Below, piece by piece: positions 7,635 through 15,457 of a stretch of 28,642 bases of DNA. The notes below the pieces were generated by a model. The model saw only the letters and a program-made list of their open reading frames with translations. It ran no database searches and was not told the origin of the DNA. Origin of the DNA: Gammaproteobacteria bacterium UBA7803 (GTDB lineage Bacteria > Pseudomonadota > Gammaproteobacteria > Pseudomonadales > Azotimanducaceae); NCBI GenBank assembly GCA_002480525.1, contig DLCH01000012.1, forward strand, positions 1 through 28,642, in the 5' to 3' direction. Position 1 is the stretch's first letter; every line of letters starts with the position of its first letter. Made by a program: the position numbers and the translations under genes.

Positions 7635-8639
7635 TTACCTGGTGGACTCTCCGTCGACGCCCAGAGGTGCGATGGGCAGCGCGATCGGCCGCAGCGGTGC
7701 CGCATCGCTGCCCCGCAGCTTCAGGGAACCGCCGATGAAGGCGAACTCATAGACCGAATCTCGAGCCAGCGCTTCCAGGTTCACGAGTTCGATGATCGGC
7801 GCGCCCTGCTGCGCGAGCAGATAGGTGTGCACGGGCACGTAGTCGCTGTCGAGTTCCGATGGAAAGGCTTCGAAGCTCAGATTGTCCGCGCCCACGATCA
7901 TCGCGCCCCGCTCCTCGACCAGATAACGGGCAGCTTCGAGGCCCATGCCGGGCGGATCGTTCATGAACGCCGCGGCATCCTGGTACAGAGCCATCCGGCC
8001 CGTGCGGATCAGCACCACGTCGCCTTCACGGACGGCCACCGCCTGGCGCGCCAGCGCATCCACGAGATCCCGTCTCGTCACCCGGTAGCCTGGCGGCAGC
8101 ATGGCGACGCCCTTCGCTGCCGCCACGTCGATGAGCACACCGCGCGCGACGATCGGTGGAATCTTCTCGGCTCCGGCGACGCGCCAGCCCCGGTCGCCGA
8201 GATGATCGCGCGCCGCGAAGCCGTTCCACACGCGGCCGTTCAGGCCGAAGTGCACGAGCGCATCAATGTGCGTGCCCATGTGGGTGTACATGGACACCGC
8301 CGCACCCGTGTAGCTGACGTGCTCGTTCATGGGCCGGCCCACGTCGAGGGGATCGTCGATCACCGTGCCGTGCGGCGTGTGGGTCATCCAGATCCGGTAG
8401 TGCGGATCGCCGGCGGCCTGCCAGCTCGGCATGCCGATGAAGTAGTCCACGGCGAGATCGTAGACGCGACCATCACGCACGCGCTCGAGCACGGCCCGGC
8501 GCGACGACTCGGTGATGAGATTCAGCCGGCCGATCTCGTCGTCGGCCCCCCAGGGGCTGGTGCCGACGGTCCGGTCGGCGGCGGCAGCGCCGGTCGCCAG
8601 GAGCATGGCGCCGGTCCAGAGGATGTCGAGGATACGCAT
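7635..8639 (-). CDS. Exported cyclase-family (KynB-like) metal hydrolase
   Basis: The 334-residue protein begins with a signal peptide (TGAMLLATGAAA-ADRT). It carries the metal-binding hallmark of the cyclase family (PF04199): H120-M-G-T-H124-I-D126-A-L-V-H130. An extra D/E-H set further on is in the usual place (GADNLSFEAFPSE and YLLAQQGAPIIELVNLE). Family members include arylformamidase (KynB) and isatin hydrolase, which hydrolyse amides or lactams using Mn or Zn. This one is longer than KynB (about 210 residues), resembling the larger polyketide-cyclase and isatin-hydrolase-like forms. AGGAGA precedes the ATG. It lies centrally in the LysR-flanked operon, so it is probably the key hydrolytic step there. 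Confidence 0.85.
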   Translation of the reverse strand: MRILDILWTGAMLLATGAAAADRTVGTSPWGADDEIGRLNLITESSRRAVLERVRDGRVYDLAVDYFIGMPSWQAAGDPHYRIWMTHTPHGTVIDDPLDVGRPMNEHVSYTGAAVSMYTHMGTHIDALVHFGLNGRVWNGFAARDHLGDRGWRVAGAEKIPPIVARGVLIDVAAAKGVAMLPPGYRVTRRDLVDALARQAVAVREGDVVLIRTGRMALYQDAAAFMNDPPGMGLEAARYLVEERGAMIVGADNLSFEAFPSELDSDYVPVHTYLLAQQGAPIIELVNLEALARDSVYEFAFIGGSLKLRGSDAAPLRPIALPIAPLGVDGESTR

Positions 8640-8654
8640 GAGATGTTCTCCTGT

Positions 8655-9092
8655 TCAGTGAGTCGACGCGGGCGGTGCCAGCCGGGTCCGGCGCCCGGCC
8701 CCCATGGTCACCACCCGCTCCGGCGCGATGCGTACGACCACCCGATCCGCCGCCAGCTCGCCCGGCGCCTCCTCGTAGCGCTCGACGCCCATGTAGGCCT
8801 GCGCCAGGACGTCGACGTGCCGCCCGGCACCGTCCGTGGACCAGCCGGCGACCCGGCCGCGGACTTCCAGCCAGCGGTTGGCATCGTCCGGATCGACCGC
8901 CAGCAACGTGGCGACGCTACGGCGGCTCAGATTGAGGAACTTCTGGCGTCCGACCAGCGTGTTGATCAGCACGTGCTCGCCGTCGTAGCTGCACCAGACG
9001 GGCTGCACCTGCATGACGCCGTCGCGCATGGCCGTGGCCAGGGACACCACGACAGGGCGTTCCAGAAGGTCGCGATGAGAATTCGGAATCAT
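8655..9092 (-). CDS. PNPOx-like (PPOX class) flavin/F420-binding protein
   Basis: The protein has 145 residues from the ATG at 9092, chosen because AGGAG sits 8 bases upstream and the family start follows (HRDLLERPVVVSLATAMRDG). An in-frame extension to 9170 adds only low-quality sequence and would overlap the next gene. The signature strands QVQPVWCSYDGEHVLINT, GRQKFLNL and DPDDANRWLEVRGRV are those of PPOX-class enzymes, which use FMN or F420. Only 15 bases separate it from the downstream cyclase gene. Two members of the same fold in one operon suggests successive or alternative redox steps, or one acting as a cofactor or substrate carrier. Confidence 0.85.
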   Translation of the reverse strand: MIPNSHRDLLERPVVVSLATAMRDGVMQVQPVWCSYDGEHVLINTLVGRQKFLNLSRRSVATLLAVDPDDANRWLEVRGRVAGWSTDGAGRHVDVLAQAYMGVERYEEAPGELAADRVVVRIAPERVVTMGAGRRTRLAPPASTH

Positions 9093-9117
9093 GTTCGGGT
9101 CTCCTGTGTCGATTCGC

Positions 9118-9756
9118 TCAGTACGCCACCGTGAAGCGGCGGCGGCGGTGTCGCGGCCGGTCGATCTCATCGAGCAAGGCGACGGCCAGATCGGCGATCG
9201 AGATGCTCGAGTCGCCCTCCGCGTCCACGACCAGCTCGTCGCTGCCCAGGCGGTAGGCGCCCGTGCGCGCGCCGACGAACAGACGCGCCGGCGGACTCAG
9301 GTAGGTCCAGTCCGCGCCCTGGTCCGCCTCGCAGATCTCGTGCTGCGCGGCGCAGGCCCGGGCAATGGAGCGCGCCGCCCGCGGCAGGTAGCGCTCGTCG
9401 TCCAGTACCAGACGGCTCTCCCCACCGGGAACGTGCAGCGTCGCGGCACCACCCACGAGCAGCGCACGATGGCCGGTTCGAGTCACCGCGGTCAGTACCA
9501 CGCGGGCCACCTGGACGAGCTCGTGCTCGCTGCCGGCGCGCGGCCTGGTGGCACTGACCACGACGTCGTGGTTCGCCGCCACGGTGAGCATCTCTGCAAG
9601 ACTTGCAGCATCCGCAACGATCCAGCGCAAGCCCTGGTCCGAGCACTCGGCGGGCCGACGCCGGACAACGCCGCTGACGTCGTGGCCCCGGAACCGGGCT
9701 TCGCGAACCAGCGCGGACCCGACGGCGCCGCTGGCGCCGAGAACAGCGATTCTCAT
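9118..9756 (-). CDS. NAD(P)H-binding atypical SDR (NmrA/YwnB-like)
   Basis: The 212-residue protein begins MRIAVLGASGAVGSALV with the Rossmann glycine motif G7-A-S-G10-A-V-G13, typical of the NAD(P)H-binding atypical short-chain dehydrogenases that include YwnB, biliverdin reductase B and NmrA-like proteins. Other landmarks are DVVVSATRP, HRALLVGGA, DWTYLSPP and SSISIADLAVALLDEI near the end, all expected in the family. It may reduce a flavin, quinone or other small substrate, or sense the NADP state. AGGAG precedes the ATG. It lies between the PPOX protein and the exporter gene, with 25-27 base gaps, in one operon. Confidence 0.85.
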   Translation of the reverse strand: MRIAVLGASGAVGSALVREARFRGHDVSGVVRRRPAECSDQGLRWIVADAASLAEMLTVAANHDVVVSATRPRAGSEHELVQVARVVLTAVTRTGHRALLVGGAATLHVPGGESRLVLDDERYLPRAARSIARACAAQHEICEADQGADWTYLSPPARLFVGARTGAYRLGSDELVVDAEGDSSISIADLAVALLDEIDRPRHRRRRFTVAY

Positions 9757-9783
9757 GGTCTTTCTCCTGTGATTGAGAGGTGA

Positions 9784-10668
9784 TCAGGCGCGGCGCACCA
9801 GCAGCATCAGCGCCGCGAGCACCAGCAGGCTGCCGGGCAGCCATTGCCAGCCGAGCAGCGAGGGCTCCTCGATGATCAGCACCGCGACGGAGACGAACGG
9901 CGTCAGGTAGGTGTACGCGGTCACCGCAGCGGGCGTCAGCACCTCGCTCGCCCGCTGCATCAGCCAGAACGTGGCGCCGCTCGACACCACGCCGAGATAA
10001 CCCACGATCAGCCAGTCCGAGGTGCCGAGGACCAGCAGAGATCGCGGCGACTCGACCAACAGGCCGGCGCTGCCGATCAGCAGCGCACCGGCCGCCAGGC
10101 TCCACGCCGTCCGGACTGCGGCCGACGCGGGCAGCCAGCCCTTCTCCAGACCCCAGCGGCTGAGCACCGGGTAGAGCGCACAGGCGCAGCAACCGAGCGA
10201 GTACCACACTTCGTCGAGCCCGAACCGGAACGAGCCGGCGCCGTCATCCCGAACCCAGACGAGCGCCAGTGCGCCGGCGGCACCCGTCACCAGGGCGGCC
10301 AGCAAGGAAGGCACCGCCCGTTCGACCCGGAGCAGCCTTCCCAGGAGGTAGGCCACCAGCGGCACGGCCACGTAGATGGATGCCATCGCCAGTGCACCGA
10401 CGCGGCCGGCCGCCCAGAACATGGTTCCGAAGAAACCCGCCAGAGCCACGCCCTGAACGGCGTAGAGCGCAAGCGCCCGGGGCGTCGGCAGTTCGAAACG
10501 CGCCCGGCCGGCCAGACCCATCACCGCCGCCGTGGCGATCAGGAACCGGGCGGACGTCGCCAGCAGCGGCGGAATCGCCTCGGACAGCAGACCGACGATG
10601 GGAAAAGATGCCCCGACGATCATTGCCGACACGAACAGGCCGAGGTGGGCGACAGTGACGGATGGCAT
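9784..10668 (-). CDS. DMT-superfamily (EamA) transporter
   Basis: This 294-residue membrane protein has about ten hydrophobic segments and two EamA repeats. Family landmarks include GASFPIVGLL near the N-terminus, RFLIATAAVMGL, a GVVSSGATFWLMQRASEVLTPAAVTAYTYLTPFVSVAVL stretch in the second repeat, and a terminal helix followed by RRA. EamA proteins mostly export metabolites across the inner membrane. As the first gene of the minus-strand operon, divergent from a LysR regulator, it is a plausible exporter of the operon's substrate or product. GGAG lies about 7 bases before the ATG. Confidence 0.88.
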   Translation of the reverse strand: MPSVTVAHLGLFVSAMIVGASFPIVGLLSEAIPPLLATSARFLIATAAVMGLAGRARFELPTPRALALYAVQGVALAGFFGTMFWAAGRVGALAMASIYVAVPLVAYLLGRLLRVERAVPSLLAALVTGAAGALALVWVRDDGAGSFRFGLDEVWYSLGCCACALYPVLSRWGLEKGWLPASAAVRTAWSLAAGALLIGSAGLLVESPRSLLVLGTSDWLIVGYLGVVSSGATFWLMQRASEVLTPAAVTAYTYLTPFVSVAVLIIEEPSLLGWQWLPGSLLVLAALMLLVRRA

Positions 10669-10721
10669 GGGTGGTCTCCGACGATCTCCGATGCCGGAGC
10701 ACTCTACTGTCGCTCTTTGGA

Positions 10722-10756
10722 TTGATAATCAGACCATTCGGAACAATACTGTTTCC
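10722..10756 (+). promoter_or_regulatory. Predicted LysR-gene promoter with overlapping dyad
   Basis: TTGATA (10722-10727), a 17-base spacer and AATACT (10745-10750) form a plausible sigma-70 promoter pointing at the LysR gene. An imperfect dyad, GGAACA-ATAC-TGTTTCC (10740-10756), overlaps the -10 and is a reasonable autoregulatory site. The whole divergent gap is only 106 bases, so one site could control both directions. Confidence 0.35.
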
Positions 10757-10774
10757 AAAACGAGAACGAACACC

Positions 10775-11683
10775 ATGGACGCCCTTAGCGACATCGCCGT
10801 CTTCGTGCAGGTGGTCGAGAGCGGCAGCTTCACCGCTGCGGCCGACCGTCTGGGGGTGTCCAAGTCGGTGGCCAGCAAGTACGTCAGCCGTCTCGAGGAG
10901 CGCCTGGGCGCCCGGCTGCTGAACCGCACGACGCGCCGACTCAGTCTCACCGAGGTGGGCAGCGTGTTTTACGAACGCAGCCGTGAGGGGCTCGCGACCA
11001 TCGAGGACGCGGAACTCGAAGTCTCCCGGCTGCAGAGCCGGCCCAGCGGCACCCTGAAGCTGAACACGCCGATAAGCTTCGGGGTGATGCACGTCGCGCC
11101 CGCGTTGCCCGAGTTCCTGCGCGCCTATCCGGACGTCTCCGTCGACGTCAGCCTGGACGACCGAAAGGTGGACGTGATCGAGGAAGGCTTCGACCTGTCG
11201 GTGCGCATCTCGGAGCTGCCCGACTCGTCGCTGGTGGCCCGGCGCCTTGCCACCTGCCGGCATGCCGTCGTCGCCGCCCCGGAGTACCTCAAAACCCACG
11301 GAGCGCCCGGCCATCCCGAGGATCTCGTCCGGCACAACGTCATCTCCTACCGCTACCAGGACTCGGCTCGGAGCTGGCTGTTCCGCGGGCCAGACGGTGG
11401 CTCGATCACGGTCCCGGTCTCCGGCAGACTGCAGATGAACAACAGCCTGGCGTTGCGCGAGGCCATGCTCGCCGGCGTCGGCATCGCCCGGACGCCGACG
11501 TTCCTCGCCGGGGAGGACATTCGTGCAGGGCGGCTGGTGCCCCTGCTCACCGAATACGATGCCCTGGAGGTGTCGATCTTCCTGGTCTACCCCCAGCGCC
11601 GGCACCTCTCACCCAAGGTCCGGGCGTTCATGGAATTCATGGCGGAGCGGATATCCGACCCGCCCTACTGGGATCAATTCTGA
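10775..11683 (+). CDS. LysR-family transcriptional regulator
   Basis: The 302-residue protein has the N-terminal winged helix-turn-helix of LysR regulators (residues about 1-60, with SGSFTAAADRLGVSKSVASK and TTRRLSLTEVG). The periplasmic-binding-like effector domain follows (GTLKLNTPISFGVMHVAPALPEFL, then VSVDVSLDDRKVDVIEEGFDLSVRI). It resembles the common CrgA/DmlR-like subgroup. The ATG at 10775 places the helix-turn-helix at the expected distance from the N-terminus. Longer upstream frames are ignored because they run through the divergent promoter. It is divergent from the DMT/PPOX/cyclase operon and followed 11 bases later by an SDR gene, so it probably controls both. Confidence 0.9.
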   Translation: MDALSDIAVFVQVVESGSFTAAADRLGVSKSVASKYVSRLEERLGARLLNRTTRRLSLTEVGSVFYERSREGLATIEDAELEVSRLQSRPSGTLKLNTPISFGVMHVAPALPEFLRAYPDVSVDVSLDDRKVDVIEEGFDLSVRISELPDSSLVARRLATCRHAVVAAPEYLKTHGAPGHPEDLVRHNVISYRYQDSARSWLFRGPDGGSITVPVSGRLQMNNSLALREAMLAGVGIARTPTFLAGEDIRAGRLVPLLTEYDALEVSIFLVYPQRRHLSPKVRAFMEFMAERISDPPYWDQF

Positions 11684-11694
11684 AGGAGAGTCTC

Positions 11695-12441
11695 ATGGTC
11701 GGATCGAGTTCCCGCGTCGCGCTGATCACCAACGCCGCCGGCTACGTCGGCCCCGCCCTAGCCGAGCAGCTCGCCGCCAGCGGTCACGCGCTGGTACTGC
11801 ACGAGCCGGCTCAGGATCAGGTCGAGACCCTGCGGTCGCGCGGCGTCGAGATCGAGACCGTGACGGGCGTGGACCTCGCCACCCGGGCCGGCAATCAGGC
11901 CCTGGTGCACGCCGCCCTCGAGCGGTTCGGCCGGCTGGACGCCGCCTGCTTCATCACCGGTGAGATCGTCATCGGCCGCTTCCTGGAAGCCACGGCGGAG
12001 CAGTGGGAACGGGTGAAGACCGCCAATCTGGACATGGTGTTCCATGCCCTGCAGGCCGCCCTGCCGCCGATGGTCGACGCCGGCAGCGGGCAGATCGTGG
12101 TGTTCACCAGCGCGACCGGCGCGCGCCCCGAGCCGGGGGTGTCGCTCTACGGGTCGACCCGCGCCGGCGCCAACGCACTGGTCCGCGCGGCGGGTCTGGA
12201 GCATGCGAAGCACGGCGTCTGCGTCAACGCCATCGGCACGAACTTCATGGATTTCCCGGGGTTCATCAAGGCCAACCGCGCCGACGACCCGGAGCGGCGC
12301 CGCAAGATCGAGGCCCAGGTGCCCGCCCGCCGGCTCGGCACCATGGAGGAGCTCGCAGCCTTCACCACCGTGCTGCTGGACGGCCGATCGCGCTTTCAGA
12401 CCGGGCAGTTCTTCTCCTTCAGCGGCGGCTGGAGCACCTGA
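11695..12441 (+). CDS. Atypical short-chain dehydrogenase/reductase (SDR)
   Basis: The 248-residue length and layout are those of classical SDRs, but key motifs deviate. The cofactor loop TGxxxGxG reads T12-N-A-A-G-Y-V-G19. The active-site pattern YxxxK reads Y152-G-S-T-R156, replacing lysine by arginine; S139 (FTSA) and N111 (ANLD) are kept. The lysine normally lowers the tyrosine pKa and binds the nicotinamide ribose, so catalysis may be weakened or altered. The end (QTGQFFSFSGGW) is family-like. A strong AAGGAG precedes the ATG, 11 bases after the LysR stop, indicating co-transcription. It may be a redox enzyme acting on the neighbouring operon's compound or a non-catalytic relative. Confidence 0.85.
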   Translation: MVGSSSRVALITNAAGYVGPALAEQLAASGHALVLHEPAQDQVETLRSRGVEIETVTGVDLATRAGNQALVHAALERFGRLDAACFITGEIVIGRFLEATAEQWERVKTANLDMVFHALQAALPPMVDAGSGQIVVFTSATGARPEPGVSLYGSTRAGANALVRAAGLEHAKHGVCVNAIGTNFMDFPGFIKANRADDPERRRKIEAQVPARRLGTMEELAAFTTVLLDGRSRFQTGQFFSFSGGWST

Positions 12442-12447
12442 CGCCGG

Positions 12448-13197
12448 TCAGCTCGGACGCCGCCCGGCGAGCTGCAGGTAGAGTGCGGCGCTCAGGCCCG
12501 ACGCCGCGAACAGCATGCACATGACCACGATCTGGTAGCGCACCGCGATCAGCGGAGAGACGCCCGACAGAATCTGCCCGGTCATCATGCCGGGCAGCGC
12601 CACCAGCCCCACCGCGAACATGGAGTTGAACACCGGGATCATGCCCGTCTGCAGCGCCACCGCGCGCGCTGCCGGCAGCGCCTGGCCGGCGTCGAGCTCC
12701 GATTCGAACCGCTCCGCCGCCACGCTCACCGTGTTCATCGAATTGGCGAAGATCATCCCCGCCAGCGGCACCAGATAGCGCGGCGCGTACCACGGCTCGA
12801 GATGCAGCACGCCGACGGTCACCGTGAACAGGGTGAAGCCGCCGCCGACGGCCAGGGAGATCAGCGCCTGGGGATACAGCCGGGCGCGACTGGCGGCGAT
12901 CGGCCGCAGGCAGATCCAGCTCGCCACCAGCAGCATGACCGCGAGCACGGCGCAGATGATCCAGGCTTCGCTGGCCTCGAAGATGAAGATCAGCAGGTAG
13001 CCGATGGCGACGAGCTGCACCACCATGCGGGCGGTGGCGTAGACCGACGTCCAGCCGCCCACCGACCAGCGGAACAGCACCGCGATGACGACCACCATCG
13101 GCACCGCCGTCACGGCGATGTCGAGCCAGCCGATGTCGATGACGCCGTTCAGGGCGCCTCGCCGGTCTTGAGCGGCAGCGACTCGTCGCGCACCCAC
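12448..13197 (-). CDS. FetB/UPF0014-family ABC permease
   Basis: This 249-residue membrane protein matches the FetB (YbbM, UPF0014) family. Visible landmarks are VPLAGMIFANSMNTVSVAAERF, the stretch from LQTGMIPVFNSMFAVGLVALPGMMTGQILSG, and the following P-x-I-A-V-R-Y-Q-I. In E. coli FetB pairs with the ATPase FetA and is linked to iron export and oxidative-stress resistance. No FetA-like ATPase lies in this window, so its partner must be elsewhere or absent. The annotated GTG start (13197) overlaps the upstream rhodanese gene by 49 bases. The first 20 or so residues lack family character, and a CTG at the rhodanese stop is another possible start. The stop is nearly adjacent to the convergent SDR. 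Confidence 0.85.
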   Translation of the reverse strand: MGARRVAAAQDRRGALNGVIDIGWLDIAVTAVPMVVVIAVLFRWSVGGWTSVYATARMVVQLVAIGYLLIFIFEASEAWIICAVLAVMLLVASWICLRPIAASRARLYPQALISLAVGGGFTLFTVTVGVLHLEPWYAPRYLVPLAGMIFANSMNTVSVAAERFESELDAGQALPAARAVALQTGMIPVFNSMFAVGLVALPGMMTGQILSGVSPLIAVRYQIVVMCMLFAASGLSAALYLQLAGRRPS

Positions 13198-14021
13198 TCC
13201 GACATGGAACCGTCGTAGACGGCCACGCCGTCACGCCCGAGCAGGAGACAGGCGAACGCGTCGACGGTGGCCGAGATGCCGCCGCCGCAATAGGCGATGA
13301 CCTTCGGGGCGTCGAGCATGCCGCTGTCCTTCAGGGCCGCCTCGAGCGCCGGCGCGGGCTTGAAGCAGCCCGCGTCCAGCAGCTCGTCGTAGTGCACGTT
13401 GCGGCTGCCGGGGATGTGTCCGCGACGGCCGTAGTGCATGTCGCCGGTGCCGGCATAGACCTCGGGCGACAGGGCGTTCACGGTGCAGACCGAGGCGTCG
13501 TCCATCGCCGCCAGGACTTCCTCCTTGTCGACGAACAGCTCCGGACGCGGCGCCGGGCGGAAGGTGGCCGGCGGCAGCTCCGGCACCTCGGTGGTGAGCG
13601 GCAGGTCCGCGTCCCGCCAGGCGCGCAGCCCGCCGTCGAGCACCGCGACGTCGTCGTGGCCGGCGTAGCGCAGCAGCCACCAGGCCCGGGTCGCCCACAT
13701 CATGTGGCCGCTGGCATAGACCACCACCCGATGGTCGTTGCCGATCCCGAGCGCGCCCAGGGACTCGGCCAGCGCTTCCGGCGAGGGCCGGCTGAAGCCG
13801 AGGCCGGTGCTGGTGTCCGAGAACTCGCGGATCAGGTCCATGAACACGGCGCCGGATATGTGTCCCTCCCGGTAGGGCTCGATGCCGCTCTCCGCCCGGT
13901 AGCCCTTCTCGGCGGGGCGCAGAAACACCGTGGCATCGACGATCCGCAGCCCGGGATCGCCGATCTGATCATGGAGTTCCCGGGCCGAGATCAGAAACCG
14001 GGGATTGGCGTATGCCGTCAT
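13149..14021 (-). CDS. Two-domain rhodanese-type sulfurtransferase
   Basis: The 290-residue protein has two rhodanese domains. The inactive first one (about 10-140) contains DATVFLRP, GHISGAVFMD and VVVYASGHMMWATRAWWLL. The catalytic second one (about 165-285) contains GHIPGSRNVHYDELL and the active-site loop C245-G-G-G-I-S. The layout is that of thiosulfate or 3-mercaptopyruvate sulfurtransferases, which move a sulfane sulfur from a donor to a thiophilic acceptor in the cytoplasm. A GGAGGAGGAG tract before the ATG gives a strong ribosome binding site. Its 3' end overlaps the fetB-like gene. A role with the Sox genes 10 kb away is possible but not shown. Confidence 0.9.
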   Translation of the reverse strand: MTAYANPRFLISARELHDQIGDPGLRIVDATVFLRPAEKGYRAESGIEPYREGHISGAVFMDLIREFSDTSTGLGFSRPSPEALAESLGALGIGNDHRVVVYASGHMMWATRAWWLLRYAGHDDVAVLDGGLRAWRDADLPLTTEVPELPPATFRPAPRPELFVDKEEVLAAMDDASVCTVNALSPEVYAGTGDMHYGRRGHIPGSRNVHYDELLDAGCFKPAPALEAALKDSGMLDAPKVIAYCGGGISATVDAFACLLLGRDGVAVYDGSMSEWVRDESLPLKTGEAP

Positions 14022-14081
14022 CGTCGTCTCCTCCTCCTGAGGGACTCAGCTTGCCCGGTTGCCGGCCCGAATGCGACGGCC

Positions 14082-14276
14082 TCATGGGTCGTCCGGATCC
14101 AGCACCGTCGCCGGACTGCCGGCGCGCCCGGTGATCGGCACCTGGCCGGCCATCGCGCCGGTGCGCACCTGCTCGATCGCCCCGCCCCGGCGGAGGAACG
14201 CCTCGACGTCCGCGGCGATGCGCGCCCGCTCCCGTTCCTTCTCGACCGGATCCCTCGATACGTCCTGCATGGCCAT
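14082..14276 (-). CDS. SutA-like small protein
   Basis: This is a 64-residue protein: a charged, helical N-terminus (VEKERERARIAADVEAF) runs into FLRRGGAIEQV and a disordered Pro/Gly/Asp-rich tail. The FLxRGGxIxxV motif resembles the conserved core of SutA, the small RNA-polymerase-associated protein of Pseudomonas that affects transcription during slow growth. SutA itself is longer and very acidic at the N-terminus. A GGGAGCGAGG tract lies upstream. The gene follows a divergent promoter region and lies 61 bases ahead of the rhodanese gene. It is small, so the coding call rests on the motif and the ribosome binding site. Confidence 0.55.
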   Translation of the reverse strand: MAMQDVSRDPVEKERERARIAADVEAFLRRGGAIEQVRTGAMAGQVPITGRAGSPATVLDPDDP

Positions 14277-14345
14277 GGTCAACCTCGCTCCCGATTGGCG
14301 GGGCCATGCTGCCGCGGCCACATCAAGCGAATATGACAGGCCGGC

Positions 14346-14374
14346 GTGACAATTCCGCCCGGCGCGACGATAGT
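14346..14374 (+). promoter_or_regulatory. Predicted sigma-70 promoter for the DUF7064-type gene
   Basis: GTGACA (14346-14351), a 17-base spacer and GATAGT (14369-14374) match five and four of six consensus bases. The predicted start near 14381 leaves about 25 bases of leader with GGGAGAG before the ATG at 14406. A repeated GTGAAGACC/CATCACATTCAC element follows. Confidence 0.35.
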
Positions 14375-14405
14375 GAAGACCATCACATTCACGGGAGAGC
14401 GCACC

Positions 14406-15368
14406 ATGGCGCGGATCATCGGCAACCTGAAACCGGAAGACGACTACACCCACGAGCTCGGCCCCGAGGAAAACTTCAACGAGAGCGTCTACTTCAATTT
14501 CTTCGACCCGACCCAGAACCGCGGCGGCTTCGTGCGCATCGGCAACCGGGCGAACGAGGGCTACGCCGAGATGACGGTGATCGTCTGGAATCCCGACGGC
14601 TCCGCCCTGTTCTACTACGCCAAGCCGGAGATCGGCAGCAACGACGGCTGGAACGCCGGCGGCCTGTCCGTGGAGGTGCTGGAGCCGACGGAGCGGGTGC
14701 GCACCCTCTACCAGGGCGAGGCGCTGTTCCTCGCCGACCCGCGGGACATGCAGGACCCGAGCCGCGCATTCAAGTCGAACCCCAAGCGGCCTCTGGTGAT
14801 CGACCTGGAGCACCAGGCCGTCGGCCCGTTCTACGGCCACGTCGGCGAGCCCGGCGACGGCAACGAGTTCGCCCGGGCCCACACCGAGCAGCACATGCGC
14901 GTGTCCGGCAGCCTGCGGCTCGGCGACGACGAGGCCACGGCGTTCACCGGCTGGGGCCTGCGGGATCACTCCTGGGGTCCACGCTACTGGCAGGCCACGC
15001 CGTCCTACCGCTGGATCACCGGCAACTTCGGCGACGATCTCGGCATGGTGATCACCACCAACGGCGAGGGCGTCGGCGGCGGCCTGTTCCACGAAGGCGA
15101 GGACCTGGTCCGCATCAAGCAGGCCGTGATCAGCACGGAATACGAGCCCGGCACCAACTTCCACCGGAGCCTGCACGCGGACATCGAGCTCGAGGATGGC
15201 CGCAAGCGCGCCCTGGACGGCCACGTCATGGGCTACATCCCGCTGCGCAACCGCCGCGCCGGCGGCCACACCCACGTCGGCGAGGGCATGACCCGCTACA
15301 CGCTGGACGGGGAACGCACGGGCTACGGACTGAGCGAGTACCTGGACCAGCAGAAGCCGGCGGAGTGA
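14406..15368 (+). CDS. DUF7064/CrtC-AttH-like (lipocalin-type) protein
   Basis: The protein has 320 residues from the ATG at 14406, chosen over an upstream in-frame GTG because GGGAGAG precedes it and the promoter lies before it. The sequence is beta-rich without signal peptide. The hallmark GWGLRDHSWGPRYWQ and the N-terminal NESVYFNFFDPTQNRGGFVRIGNRANEGYAEM stretch are typical of the DUF7064/DUF7065 proteins, related in fold to AttH and hydroxyneurosporene synthase (CrtC), which act on or bind hydrophobic molecules. These proteins often lie near genes for lipid, steroid or terpenoid breakdown. Convergent with the flavin monooxygenase gene, it fits that setting. The activity is unknown. Confidence 0.6.
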   Translation: MARIIGNLKPEDDYTHELGPEENFNESVYFNFFDPTQNRGGFVRIGNRANEGYAEMTVIVWNPDGSALFYYAKPEIGSNDGWNAGGLSVEVLEPTERVRTLYQGEALFLADPRDMQDPSRAFKSNPKRPLVIDLEHQAVGPFYGHVGEPGDGNEFARAHTEQHMRVSGSLRLGDDEATAFTGWGLRDHSWGPRYWQATPSYRWITGNFGDDLGMVITTNGEGVGGGLFHEGEDLVRIKQAVISTEYEPGTNFHRSLHADIELEDGRKRALDGHVMGYIPLRNRRAGGHTHVGEGMTRYTLDGERTGYGLSEYLDQQKPAE

Positions 15369-15398
15369 CGCTCACGGCCGGGGCATGAAGAACGCTCG

Positions 15399-15449
15399 CG
15401 CCCGCCGAGTGGCGGGCGGAGCGGGGAGTGGCGGCGCCGGAGCGCCGCC
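15399..15449. terminator. Two tandem GC hairpins between convergent genes
   Basis: CGCCCGCC-GAGT-GGCGGGCG (15399-15418) and GGCGGCGC-CGGA-GCGCCGCC (15430-15449) are perfect 8-bp stems with four-base loops, filling the gap between the convergent stops at 15368 and 15458. No T-tract follows on either strand, so they may act as Rho-assisted or bidirectional terminators, or protect the 3' ends from exonucleases. Confidence 0.55.
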
Positions 15450-15457
15450 GGAACCGG

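Noticed and set aside
13969..14307. 112-residue minus-strand frame over the SutA-like gene
   Set aside because: Arg/Gly-rich sequence without motif; the alternative frame carries the FLRRGG motif and a ribosome binding site.
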